A DNA stretch of 20,000 bases from Zancudomyces culisetae (lineage: Eukaryota > Kickxellomycota > Harpellomycetes > Harpellales > Legeriomycetaceae): assembly GCA_001969505.1 (NCBI GenBank), contig LSSK01000630.1, positions 1 through 20,000 on the forward strand. The letters run 5' to 3'. Positions 1 through 11,596 of the stretch are shown here, piece after piece (the stretch's first letter is position 1; each line of letters starts with the position of its first letter). The translations under genes and the position numbers were made by a program. The notes below the pieces were generated by a model that worked only from the letters and a program-made list of their open reading frames with translations, had not been told where the DNA came from and did not search any database.

Positions 1-567
1 CACCTCCTCGTTCTTCTGCTCTCCTCGCGCCCCTTGTATCACTGCCGTCAATATCACATTGCTCTTCTCCCCTATATCCGTCGCTCTCATCCCCTCGCAT
101 ATATATCCTATTGTTCGCAACGACGCTATCTTCACCATATCATTGTCCCCCGACACATTCACCAGCATCTCGTTTATCACCTCGTCCCACTGCCCCCGCA
201 CAAGCTCTATTGCCGCCACCGCCGCTATCCCCTGTCCCGCTATCGCTCCCACCTGCGCCTCGCTACTTCCTAGCGTCATCAACAACCCTCGCTTTATCCC
301 CTCCCGCGCCTCCCGCTCCACCGCCATCCATCGCTCTGCATATAATTCCTGTAGCTTCGCATCTTTTGCCACCACCGAGTTTTTTAGCGCCAGTCCTGCC
401 GCTATTCTTATTGACACCGGTCCTCCCTCGGTCGTTAATTCCTGCGCTAACCTTATTACATATTGTCCATAGTCTTCATTTTCTGCTGCCTCTAATGCTC
501 GTGTGGCTTGCTCTCGTATATTTTGATCTGGTGATAATGTGCAATTCAGAAGCTCCGAAAACTCCAT
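1..567 (-). CDS. KAP95: Importin subunit beta-1 (karyopherin beta-1), N-terminal part
   Basis: This is the first 189 codons of a karyopherin beta, starting at the ATG at 567-565 and running off the left edge. Importin beta carries cargo, usually bound through importin alpha, across the nuclear pore and releases it on Ran-GTP. The family is about 860 aa, so roughly a fifth is present. The translation begins MEFSELLNCTLSPDQNIREQ, close to the yeast Kap95 start (LLENSILSPDQNIR). It continues with the importin-beta N-terminal repeat (LALKNSVVAKDAK, then ERW) and then HEAT-repeat helices, with conserved blocks such as IAAVAAIEL and RTIGYICEGM. No intron interrupts this part. The start is supported by family alignment and by A at -3. 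Third codon positions are strikingly purine-rich (GCG, GGA, GAG, ATA). Family assignment is firm; orthology specifically to KAP95/KPNB1 is very likely. Confidence 0.93.
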   Translation of the reverse strand, partial: MEFSELLNCTLSPDQNIREQATRALEAAENEDYGQYVIRLAQELTTEGGPVSIRIAAGLALKNSVVAKDAKLQELYAERWMAVEREAREGIKRGLLMTLGSSEAQVGAIAGQGIAAVAAIELVRGQWDEVINEMLVNVSGDNDMVKIASLRTIGYICEGMRATDIGEKSNVILTAVIQGARGEQKNEEV

Positions 568-857
568 TTTATCTTTTCTTTTCTTTTCTTTTTTTTCCTT
601 TTTTCCCTTTCTTTCCTTTTCTTTTAGCTGTACTTGTACTTGTACTTTATTTTGCTGTTTCTAAAATTATTAATTATAATTTAGATTTATATTTTTTTTT
701 CCAATTCCTATTCCCTTTTCCCCTTTCCTATTTCCGTTTTCCTCTTGAATATTTTAAGCCTTTTGGTTATCCCCTATTAAAAGATTCTAACCTCTCTTTA
801 CTTTTATATATTCTTGAGCACAAATATAAAAAAAAATATAAAGAATACAAGCTCTCT

Positions 858-912
858 CTTTTTCTTTTTCTTTTTCTTTTTCTTTTTCTTTTTCTTTTTC
901 TTTTTCTTTTTC
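858..912. repeat. Hexanucleotide microsatellite (CTTTTT)n, about nine copies
   Basis: C occurs every six bases from 858 to 912, with five T between each pair. It lies about 290-345 bp upstream of the importin beta ATG on the opposite strand, where it reads as an A-rich AAAAAG tract. It may be part of a poly-purine promoter element or just slippage-prone DNA. Confidence 0.95.
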
Positions 913-949
913 TGTTCTTTTTTTTTCTTTTCCTTTCTTGACTAGCCTT

Positions 950-970
950 GACTTGACCTGACTTGACTTG
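950..970. repeat. Imperfect pentanucleotide repeat (TTGAC)n
   Basis: The sequence reads TTGAC TTGAC CTGAC TTGAC TTG, four to five imperfect units. No function is evident. Confidence 0.8.
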
Positions 971-1360
971 TTCTTCTTTTTTTCTTTATTTATTTACACA
1001 AATTTCAATGTAGAATCATTTTGGATTAATTTTTTTATTAGCCTATTCTGACCTGTTTGTAAAAAAACATAAAAAAAAATTTTTTTTATATTACTTTTTA
1101 TTTTTTTTTATTATACAATTTAGAATTATTTACTGTTGTTTATTACTTGCCTTTATTTCTTTTTTTCATTTGTTTATTTTTCAAATAATCGACATTATTA
1201 TATAATACCTCTAGAAATCTTTTTTTTTTAATTTTTAATTTTTTTACTATTTACTTTATCCATCAATCAACCTAAAAAAAAACAAAAACAAAACACCCAC
1301 TCATCACTCACTTCACTAGCTCACTCGCTCGCTCCAACCCTCACCATTCCAGCTCCACCA

Positions 1361-1394
1361 CTCTTCTTCTTCTTCTTCTTCCTCCTCCTCCTCC
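1361..1394. repeat. Pyrimidine triplet repeat (CTT)n then (CCT)n
   Basis: A run of CTT units passes directly into CCT/CTC units. It is a simple repeat in noncoding DNA, with no open frame of note around it. Confidence 0.9.
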
Positions 1395-1424
1395 CAACAT
1401 TTTTTTTCTTTTTACCTCCTTTGT

Positions 1425-1442
1425 CATATCATATCATATCAT
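1425..1442. repeat. Pentanucleotide repeat (CATAT)n
   Basis: C recurs every five bases at 1425, 1430, 1435 and 1440 in a CATAT unit. It is a simple repeat in the same spacer. Confidence 0.9.
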
Positions 1443-2053
1443 TTTCCATTTTACTTTGCTACTAATTAAAACTCAAATTTCTAAAATAAACTAGTTCCTC
1501 TTGTAAATCATTATCTGCTTGGCATGATTAAGATATTCTCCCACTTTATTACTCTACAATCTATTTATCTTGCTTAATCAAGTTAATATATCCGCAAGCA
1601 CAAACCTTGTGTTTTTTTCTTGGCTTTTGTTTTTATTACCTATCCACTCCTCTTTTTTAACAAAATATAAATGTAATGCACCCGTAGCTCTGTCTCATTC
1701 TTTTTTAAATTCTCTTTTTTTTTATTACTTATTTATTTGTACAGGCAAAAAATCCAAACGCTCTTCCATATGCATAAACAAAGCTAATAATTATCTGTCA
1801 ATATCTAAACCAAATTCCCATTTACATTATTGCCGCTACTAAGTTTCTTTTAAAAGTTTAACCACCATTAAAAAAATTTTTTTACCAGTTGCGTTATGAA
1901 AAATGCGAGACCAAGAAGAAATTTAATCAAATGTGAAAGAATTAAAACAAATATAAAATATGATAAAAGTATGAAATATTATTGTTACAGTAATGATCAT
2001 AAACCCGTTCCCATCTTCTTGTCTCCCTCCCCTATTTATAAAGTTGATAAACT

Positions 2054-2083
2054 CCCCTTCCCCTTCCCCTTCCCCTTCCCCTT
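2054..2083. repeat. (CCCCTT)5 microsatellite
   Basis: Five perfect CCCCTT units lie just downstream of the MAP kinase stop codon, so on the transcribed strand the kinase 3' UTR would read (AAGGGG)n. The unit resembles neither the common fungal telomere repeat CCCTAA nor any element I can name. The (AAGGGG)n strand is G-rich enough that a quadruplex could form, which is an inference only. Confidence 0.93.
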
Positions 2084-2130
2084 TTCAATCATCCCCCACC
2101 TACATAACTCATAATCCCCTGTCATTGTAG

Positions 2131-4231
<2,101 letters not shown>

Positions 4232-7077
4232 TGTATTGTTGTTCCACAGAAATCAGTTATTGCTTGAAGGATTGGTGAGATTCTATAATATTATATCTGT
4301 TGTGTGAATGGGGGTACTCTATTCCAAGTGTAATACCACTATTTATTAATCTTTTTTTTTTCGGGTTATTATTGAACAGCTTTATGTATTTACAAGTTTA
4401 TTTCCATCTCTTTATAAGGCATAATTCTTTTATGTATATTTATATTTTTTGCTTTTATTTTTATATTCCCGGTAATTATTAATCTCTGAATTTCCTCAGC
4501 ATTTTAATGTTTTATAATTTTTGTATCATAAAACCTAGCTATTAATAAGGATAAATAATCAGATGCAAATTGCACTGCTAATAAACAAAATAATACAAAA
4601 ACTATTATGGTGGTTTTCTCAAAATAAGCCTTTCTTGATTGTACTACTCGGACCTTCATTTCTATAAAAATTTTCATTATATAAACAAAGGAATCTTGAC
4701 CCCCCAAAATATCAAACCCTTGTACAATTCAAATCAGTCCATACAAGTCTAATGCAATAACAGCACAATGGTTTTGATCAACTTCATTCCGATACTCTTT
4801 TTTTTTTGATTTTTTATTATTTCTTTGTGCAAAGAAATTCATTAACAAAGTGCTTCAAAAACGTAATAACAAACCTATTTAAAGATTGATACCCTATACT
4901 GTCTTTTCTTCACTCCATCAGTTACTGGTATACATAAAACGAATAGTTGTGGTCCTATTGTGTTACAATTATATATTTGTTTCAAAAAACGCATTGTCAG
5001 CGTAAATAGAAAAGGGAAATGAAATGAATAGGAGAAACAACTCTAAACCAACCATCACCAATGATCCCGTAAAAAGTAACACATCTGTACACCTTATTAA
5101 ACATTGCAATTTCTGGATAACGCTGAAAACACATGTGGATACACTTTTCTAGATCTTTCGCTACTGTCTACTAGCCTTAGTACTTCCTCAGGCTCTACCA
5201 CAAAGAAAGTGCAATTCACTAAAGACAGTTTTCTATTTTTTTTTAATTTTCTTTCGGCTTTGCATATCCTATTGGACTAGCGAGGTGTCCGAAGTTAGTG
5301 AATTAGAAAACGCGATATTGTGTTAATCACCGATTTATGTAATTTTTAATTAATTGTTGCCATTCATTTGGAGCGATAATATCTTGAGCAACTGACAACT
5401 ATATAAATTGTCCAGTTCAAACTATGTATGCTCAAATCATTATGTAATGATAAGGGCATTCTATTTTAAGAACCATAGGTTGAGTACATATTTGATATTG
5501 ATTAGTAAAAACCCCATCTAGCATCGGTAATTCACTTCTACCAGTACGGCAGCTTCCGAAAAGGTTCCTTATATAATACCGAATTTATCTATTTTAAGAA
5601 CATTTTCAAATTAACTGTAGAAGAGTATGATTGGCCTCGGTAAGGTTTTTTTACTTACACGAATACATCCATATGTTATCATTAGACATTTTACAAGGAT
5701 TATATTTAAAGAAAAACTATAGGATAAATACACAACATGTTTTATTACTGATGATGGGAAAACGTACTTAGCCTTGATGGTGTATTTCTAGCGACACTAT
5801 CAATCTTCCCTCACCCTCTTTAGTCTAAATTAATATAGAATAAAACTAGGATTGATCGTTATATTCATTCTAGACATCAAAGTTTATTTCAGCCTGTAGA
5901 GAGTTTAGTGCATGTTAGTATATCTTTGTTTTTTACAATTGTTTTTTTGCAGTCAAAAAATATCGTGAACACGAGGTGTGTATTATTATCTCTTTCAATA
6001 AAAATATAAAGGGAAAGCTAAAGCTATATGCAACCACTACCCTTTAGAAATAGCCAACATATTACAATTCACGTTATTTGATGACAAACGCCTTTATTTT
6101 TAAACCCCTAGAACCCGCTCTTCAATGTGTTTATTTTTGTATAAATCCAAAATGTTTAAAAATAGAATTCCATGCTTTTATAAACCGGAAACTCATCGGC
6201 GATTTCTATCAATAGAAAGCGTATGTATCTATTTTAAATTAAGGGACAAGAAACAGAAAAACGGTTAAAGGTTACAAATGAAGGGTTTTCGTTAATTTTC
6301 ATGTATCTTGAGGAAAACGTGTTCTATTCAGAAATGTATATGTACAATAATCGAAGTACATATATTCCACTTATTTCAAAATAGTACATGGCTTGGTTTT
6401 GCAAATACGTGTTTAATATACAAAAAATAGCACAGAATTAGTATAAAAAATCATCATAGTTGTCCTTGAAACTATTTGTTGGCTTACCTATCCATTTTTT
6501 ATTTTCAATGCATTAACTTTTCCACTAAATCGGTTATTTCTTTTACAAACATTACAATAACTGACTTTTAAATGAATCAATTTAAAATATAACCAGTTAA
6601 ATCAACTTGACTGCCTCGGTTAACCAAGATTTAGTGTTCTTGATGATGTAGGAAATGTAACAATTGAGCAACAATTCTTCACACTGCACAACCCGCAATA
6701 CGCAATCTTTGATAAAGTTAAGAGGGAACAAAATCAGTGTTGAAATAAAAGTGAACAACCTCTTCTCTAAAGTTTGTTAGTATTTGTGCAAGCTCCTCAA
6801 AGGCAGGTACGTTGTTTGCCCCAAAAAAAACGCAGACAACGTGCGCACCTGTTTAGTTTGATTTTCTGATTTTTCAAATCGGCAAAAACTGAAAGTTTTG
6901 GCGTTAGAGCTAATTAGAAAGCAGACAGGAAAAAAAACGCGATTTGTTTTTGTTTTTTGTTATTGTTTTTGCTTTACCATTTTCGCACCCAAAAAATGAT
7001 CACTAGCAGCATTCAAACAAACAAAAAAAACAGTAAATATAGTTAACGTACAGACACAGTGGTAGAATCAACGGAAA
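4232..7077. other. Long AT-rich gene-poor region
   Basis: About 2.8 kb separate the MAP kinase start from the HIRIP3-like start. The genes point away from each other, so both promoters lie here. I see no recognisable protein family, tRNA or transposase. A 57-codon ATG frame at 4676-4504 (minus) has one hydrophobic segment, and an ATG-less open stretch exists at 5276-5097 (minus). Neither is supported by homology I recognise. The last 280 bp before the chaperone ATG holds an inverted repeat (6804-6851), the sequence TTTTGGCG at about 6896 and AACGCGAT at about 6936. The last two resemble fungal/animal G1-S promoter motifs but are not tested. Confidence 0.55.
6804..6851. repeat. Interrupted inverted repeat upstream of the histone-chaperone gene
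   Basis: CAGGT+ACGTTGT at 6804-6815 is complementary to ACAACGT (6836-6842) plus ACCTG (6847-6851). The right arm carries an extra GCGC and the loop between the arms is 20 bases. GTGCGCAC (6841-6848) is itself a perfect palindrome. It lies about 230 bp upstream of the ATG at 7078. It could be a cruciform or a paired transcription-factor site; no family is recognised. Confidence 0.6.
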
Positions 7078-8789
7078 ATGGAATTTGAAGAGATCGAGAA
7101 GGTGTGTCGTGAGATAATAGTAAATGGAGATTTAAGGTATTATTTTATTCACTTTTTTATATATTTTTTGCAATTTAAACCGTTATAAAGAAGCAAGCGT
7201 GTTGAAAAAGTAACAAGGGAAAATAATCAAAACAATGATATTTCACTTGTAGCACGCTTTCAATTAAAAAAATACTGAGACAGGCGGAGGAAAAGTTGGG
7301 ATTAGAATATAAAGAGCTTAGTACTGCAGACATAAAGCAAAAAATAGAGGATCTGGTTGATCGGGTCTTGGTAAGTGTATCCACCAATTTCGTGTACTTT
7401 GACAGTTTAACTCGATTCGGTAAATAAAAGATAAATAAAATAACACTTTACAATATTAATAACTAAAGGCTGAACTCGAGTCAAAAGAGGATCCAACGGC
7501 CAAAGAAAACGAAAATGTAGCAAGTGAAAGTGAGGGTGAGGGTGCGGGTGCGGAAGAGAACGAAGAAGAAGAAGAGGAGGAACAGGAAGAAGAGGAGGAG
7601 AAGCAAGAGGAGGAGGAGCAAGAGGAGGAGGAGCAAGAGGAGGAACAAGGCAAGCACACACATGGCAGAACAGGTAAAGCAAAAGTACAAAAGAAAAAAA
7701 GTGACCGAGTTGTACGAACCAATGTTGTCGACAGCGAAGACGAGCATTTTACACCTTCCAAAGGTAATAACAAAATTCGACTAATATATCAAAATACAAA
7801 TCGCTGTTTTTTGAATTGTTAAAGCTCGTGTGGTCAGGAATGGACCAATCAGACATATTTTATTAAGTCTTTCTCATTCTCTCCACCTGATACACGAAAA
7901 AACTATCAACTTTTATAAAATTAGAGCGGAAACGAGAGAAAAAAGGCAATCAAAAGTCTACTGATAAAGCTGAAAGCGGGAGTGGTGATAAGGTAACATT
8001 TGTTCATCTCTTTTAGGAGGATTGGAAAGTCAAACGGATAAAGTATTTATATTCTGTTCGTGCAATTATGGTGGTTAATATCACGACTTACTTTTATAGT
8101 GGGAAAAGACCATCAGAACACTGAAATCATATGTAAATAAGTGCGGGATAAGAGTAAACTGGTACGTAAGGCTTATTATTTAGTAGGATCGGAACATCTT
8201 GTTAAACTCATTATGATCTACTTTTTTTTAAAAGGTCAAAAGCGATGGCTGAAAAGAGCAAAAAACAACAGGCAGACTATTTACGAGAATTGTTAAAATT
8301 CAATGGTATCGAAGGTCGACCATCACTAGCCAAATGTGCACAAATAAAGGCCAAACTAGAGCTACAGCGAGAATTACAGGGTAACATGCTTTGTTTGATT
8401 TTTTTATTTTGGAGGGGGTGGGGGTGGTGTATTTGTAGCTTATCAACTTGGTGTAGGGTCAAAGATATTTATAACAACATGGTAAATTCATATTGACGCT
8501 AGATATTGATCCGAGTAATATCATAAATACAAAAAATACAAGCAAAAGACCAAAACGGAAGACAGGAAATGTAAGATATTCAATAATTGAAAGTCCTAAA
8601 AATATAGAGTACATACTAGAACTGTTGTTGCAACCAAAGGCAAAATCCCAAACTGACATGTGTTTGATAATTAACTATAATTAGGAGTGGTATAGCGCAG
8701 CTTTATCAAATGACAACGAGGATTCAGACACCAAGGTGAAAGAAAAAAAGCATAGAAAGGTCCTCGATAGTTCTGACTTTGAAGATTGA
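7078..8789 (+). CDS. HIRIP3/CHZ-type histone H2A-H2B chaperone (eight exons)
   Basis: Exons 7078-7136, 7253-7370, 7469-7763, 7925-7992, 8100-8161, 8235-8380, 8503-8570 and 8685-8789 join in phase to 306 aa; all introns are GT-AG. Residues 1-59 look like a DEK C-terminal-type helical domain (STLSIKKILRQAEEKLG). Residues about 80-110 are a Glu/Gln acidic tract encoded by GAG/GAA runs, followed by Lys-rich sequence. Residues about 181-272 match the conserved C-terminal block of human HIRIP3: TIRTLKSYVNKCGIRVNW, then a GIEGRPSLAKC segment (human GTPSLGKC), then DPSNIINT and RPKRKT. This block contains the CHZ motif that binds H2A-H2B (or H2A.Z-H2B) dimers, so a nuclear histone chaperone is inferred. 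The tail ends in acidic SSDFED. A donor at 7674 could give a shorter exon 3. The gene converges on the amino acid transporter. The family call is confident; the exact orthologue name is left open. Confidence 0.87.
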
Positions 8790-9158
8790 TATACACTCAC
8801 AATATATTCATTCATACGTACCTGCTCTGTCACCAGAAAAAGTCAATCTGAAACTTCATTTGGGTTTTTTTTTCACTACGGTTTTTGTGTATTTTTTTTT
8901 AGTACTATCGGTTATCTGTTATAGATCGTAGTCTCATGTGGAATAGATTATGCAAAAAAACAGCGATTCCCTCTACCTTTAATGCTTAAATAATAACTCT
9001 GAGATTTAAAACATTAACTTTCTGCTTTATTACCCGGTCTAATATCAAAATTTGGACCAGAGTGCTTATGATAAGGTAAAACTTTAGTCTATCAACTGGT
9101 TATTACATCGAAAAACCTGGGGGAGGGAACTGCGCATTAAATGGCAAGGAAAATAAAA
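8790..9158. other. Intergenic region between convergent genes
   Basis: Both neighbouring genes end here, so it should contain two 3' UTRs. A minus-strand AATAAA lies at 9031-9026 (TTTATT on plus), about 130 bp past the transporter stop, and is a good poly(A) signal for that gene. I saw no exact plus-strand AATAAA for the chaperone gene. No coding region is apparent. Confidence 0.6.
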
Positions 9159-10780
9159 TCAAGGATTTCGAAGTTTTTCCCACAGCTCAAGGCCAGTACT
9201 ATACGAACCGACTATCAAACACAAGAGCCCGATCGCAATAGTTCCATAAAATTTGACATAGTCAGAAGTGGTGAATTTGACACGGGTCTCGTACATTTTC
9301 ATGTATAGGACGACTGGAATGATGAAAATTAAGGCCGCCGAACCTACAGAACCCAACAAACTGACCAGGTGCTCGAAGAAGGGCAAGAAAACGACCAACT
9401 CTACCGAAAGGGCTATAAAGATAAAGCGGAGAATTCGTGTATGAAACATGGTCCATCTTGCTGCTCCAAAATGTTTGGGGTCTGTACATGACTCGAGCTC
9501 GTTTGTCACTGATATTATTAGCATTGGTGCGGCTAGCAAAACATGTGCCGCCATAAAAAAGTTGGCAATGTCCACATACAGATTCTTTCCAAAAGAAATA
9601 GTGATGGGTGATTGAACATTTTCATCGCCAAATAGCGCATATCCCGCTGCTGCCATAGCCAGATACATAATCGCCACGAGTAAATTAGCTAAGGAGAGCA
9701 CCTTTGGGAAACTTTTGCGTTTTTTCATTCCCCTTTCCACATCCGGCCATACAATATTTCCACCAAAGGCAAAACAGATTGATGAAAGTGATGAGGGGAG
9801 CCCTGAGAGCTTTATAGATGTAGTTCTAGGCATTATAAAGTCCGGATCCCTCAACATTTTCACGAGACTGAGTGTAACTATTATAATTATTACCAGCACT
9901 GTGGTAAATGTTCCATATATACTCAAAAATGGTGATTCAGTTACTTCCTTAAACAACATTAATGGTATCAGTACCACCAAGGCGGATACGAATATCCATA
10001 CCACTCTGTGCGATTCCATACCGAGTAGATGAATCGCCAACTGATTCATGTTTATTCCTGCCAATAAAATAAACACTGAAGATGCGCCAAACAGAGTTAT
10101 AGACTTGAATGCCCTTATGACGTATTCTCCTTTTTTTCCAAACACTTCGTGGCCAATTTCCGAAATGTTGTTCAGCCTCCTTCCATCGTTTAGATACAAG
10201 CATCTAACAATCAAATCTCCACTGTAGTTTGCAATAAACCCTGCAAATATTATGTATAAAAGACCTATCCATCCTCCTTGTTTCAATGAATACGACAATT
10301 GCAACACACCAGTACCCATTATTATAGTCCTACAGGTTTATTCAACGCAATCAAGTAAAGCTAGTGTTACATTAGATATCATTTTCTAGAGAAAACTGAT
10401 ACAGATAGTAACAGCAGGGGGGAAAAGTGCTTCAATAGATACACTTACATTATCGAGTACAATGTCTCCATATTTGAAGCAGAATGTTGTGTAGTATCAT
10501 GAGAACTGCTACTTGAACCTAGTTATAAATCGGTTTTGGTCAATTTTAAAACACTTTTTTTTATGTATCTGTATCCAAATACTGATACAACTACAAATAT
10601 GCTTTTTTTGCGTTATCTTTGTGACAGGTCCAAAGAAAGCCATACGAGATAAAAAACAATGGCGCAGATACTGGTTGCATTGGTTTTCTTGAATAAATAT
10701 TATGAATTTATACCTTCTATTGAGCCATAGCTTTGCTCAGGGTGGGCACTACGCAACACCGGTACGTTTTCAGAGTCCAT
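9159..10780 (-). CDS. AAAP-family amino acid transporter, vacuolar AVT/VIAAT-like (three exons)
   Basis: Exons 10780-10714, 10518-10449 and 10329-9159 join in phase through GT-AG introns of 195 and 119 bp, giving 435 aa. Residues 1-40 are a hydrophilic, Ser-rich N-terminus. From about residue 40 comes the diagnostic first helix, TIIMGTGVLQLSYSLKQGGW, matching the GTGVLxLPxAxKxGGW signature of Pfam Aa_trans. About ten or eleven hydrophobic helices follow, with the family block CFAFGGNIVWPDVERGM near the middle. Members of this family exchange neutral or other amino acids with protons across vacuolar or vesicle membranes. The substrate and membrane cannot be told from the sequence. The long third exon could be read alone from an internal Met at 10319, but that would cut the first helix, so the spliced start is preferred. 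Its poly(A) signal is likely at 9031-9026. Confidence 0.93.
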
Positions 10781-11102
10781 TTTGTTACAGTTTCAGGTAT
10801 TAGGTTCTAATTGTGTTTTCGTTTATGTATATGTTTTTGAGTTACGGCGGCTTTTTCTTATTATGAATATCTCAGAGTAGATATCTCTGTAGATACAATA
10901 TTATTAGTGTATTAAAGTCTATATTATTTATCTTTATTGAAAACAGACAAGTAGAACAGAATCAGGAAAGGGAGGAAGTAATGGTTTAGAGTTTTTATAT
11001 TTGGCAGTGGCTTGAGATTCTTCAATAACAAAAATTTTATTTAGATTACAATTTAACTTATGTAAGTTTTCCTTGTCTAGTTTAGAGTCACTCTTGTTAC
11101 TT

Positions 11103-11415
11103 TTACTGCAATTTGTCATTGCTAATCACGACCAACCAAAGGATTATTGTAACAAACAAAAACGATTGTATTGAAAAAAAAATTTTTTTTCCCACTATAA
11201 CCCCCCACCACTCAGGCAACATCCACTTTGAATGTTGTTTCATCTTTTGTTTTGATAGTACGTTATATACACCGGTTTTGGAGACAGATGGAGGGGGGGG
11301 GAGGATGTGACAATGAATTCGGATTTTGGTTATATGTATTATCACTAAATGTCACAGCGATAGCTAAGGGGAGTGGATATCTTTGCATAAAGTCAGGTGG
11401 GATTTCTATTTCCAT
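11103..11415 (-). other. Possible small gene, unassigned, broken at a C9 run
   Basis: An ATG at 11415-11413 opens a frame starting MEIEIPPDFMQRYPLPLAIA that runs to a proline stretch encoded by nine C (plus-strand G9, 11293-11301). It then stops after about 49 codons. The next frame, entered exactly at this C run, continues for about 60 more codons (SVSKTGVYNVLSKQ... LPEWWGVIVGKK, then a hydrophobic segment) and stops at 11103. A C run one base shorter would make one frame of about 102 codons. This could be a sequencing or assembly slip, a pseudogene, a splice form I cannot see, or chance. I do not recognise the family. Confidence 0.25.
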
Positions 11416-11491
11416 GGTTTTGAGGTAATTATGGTTTGTGTTAATCACAGGGCACGTGAGCCAGTCAAACCGTTTTCTCAATTTCGAACGC

Positions 11492-11596
11492 GGTATAAAA
11501 GCGCTCTAAAACTGATAATTTGCTGAGGGGTTTATTCGTACTCCCATGTCTCATAAAATGATCTCGTTTGAGCTGCTTTTCCTAAAAGCAGTTTTT
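11492..11596 (+). ncRNA. Candidate small RNA with TATA-like element and hairpin-T5 end
   Basis: GGTATAAAAG begins at about 11491. About 80 bp further, CTGCTTTT (11573-11580) and AAAAGCAG (11584-11591) form a perfect 8-bp stem with a 3-base loop. Five T follow directly (11592-11596), a typical RNA polymerase III stop. The spacing suits a U6-like, externally promoted transcript of about 70-80 nt. The interior matches no U snRNA, tRNA, 5S, snoRNA box set or other RNA I could recall. It could be chance in AT-rich DNA. Confidence 0.2.

Larger units (their letters stand above)
568..2130. other. Intergenic spacer between importin beta and MAP kinase
   Basis: This 1.56 kb AT-rich stretch has no supported gene. 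The part next to importin beta, about 568-970, is almost entirely pyrimidine on the plus strand, hence purine on the coding strand of the gene, and probably holds its promoter and leader. The rest contains long T and A runs and simple repeats. The ATG-initiated frame at 1896-2114 is dominated by the CCCCTT repeat and resembles no family I know. It lies downstream of the MAP kinase stop, so the left part of the 2000-2130 interval should contain that gene's 3' UTR. I saw no canonical AATAAA close to the stop on the minus strand. Confidence 0.6.

Noticed and set aside
2054-2083. CCCCTT array as an interstitial telomere repeat
   Set aside because: The common fungal telomere unit is CCCTAA; five CCCCTT copies among other pyrimidine repeats fit a plain microsatellite.
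1896-2114. 72-codon plus-strand frame ending in Pro-Phe repeats
   Set aside because: Its C-terminal third is the CCCCTT microsatellite and the rest is Lys/Asn-rich AT sequence, overlapping the kinase 3' region.
4504-4676. 57-codon minus-strand frame with one hydrophobic segment
   Set aside because: Hydrophobic runs arise easily in T-rich DNA; no conserved motif or supporting context.
5276-5340. tRNA-Ser-like string (GCGAGGTGTCCGAAGTTAGTG)
   Set aside because: Resembles the start of a serine tRNA D-arm, but no B-box (GGTTCGANNCC) and no acceptor stem partner follow at the right distance.
7524-7784. Arg/Lys-rich and Ser/Cys-rich open frames on both strands over the GAG/GAA repeat
   Set aside because: They are other-frame readings of the acidic-tract exon of the histone chaperone; the Glu-rich frame is the one joined by good splice sites to conserved exons.
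11174-11190. A9T8 palindrome as a terminator hairpin
   Set aside because: A and T runs of this kind are frequent in this AT-rich DNA; no adjoining gene end supports it.
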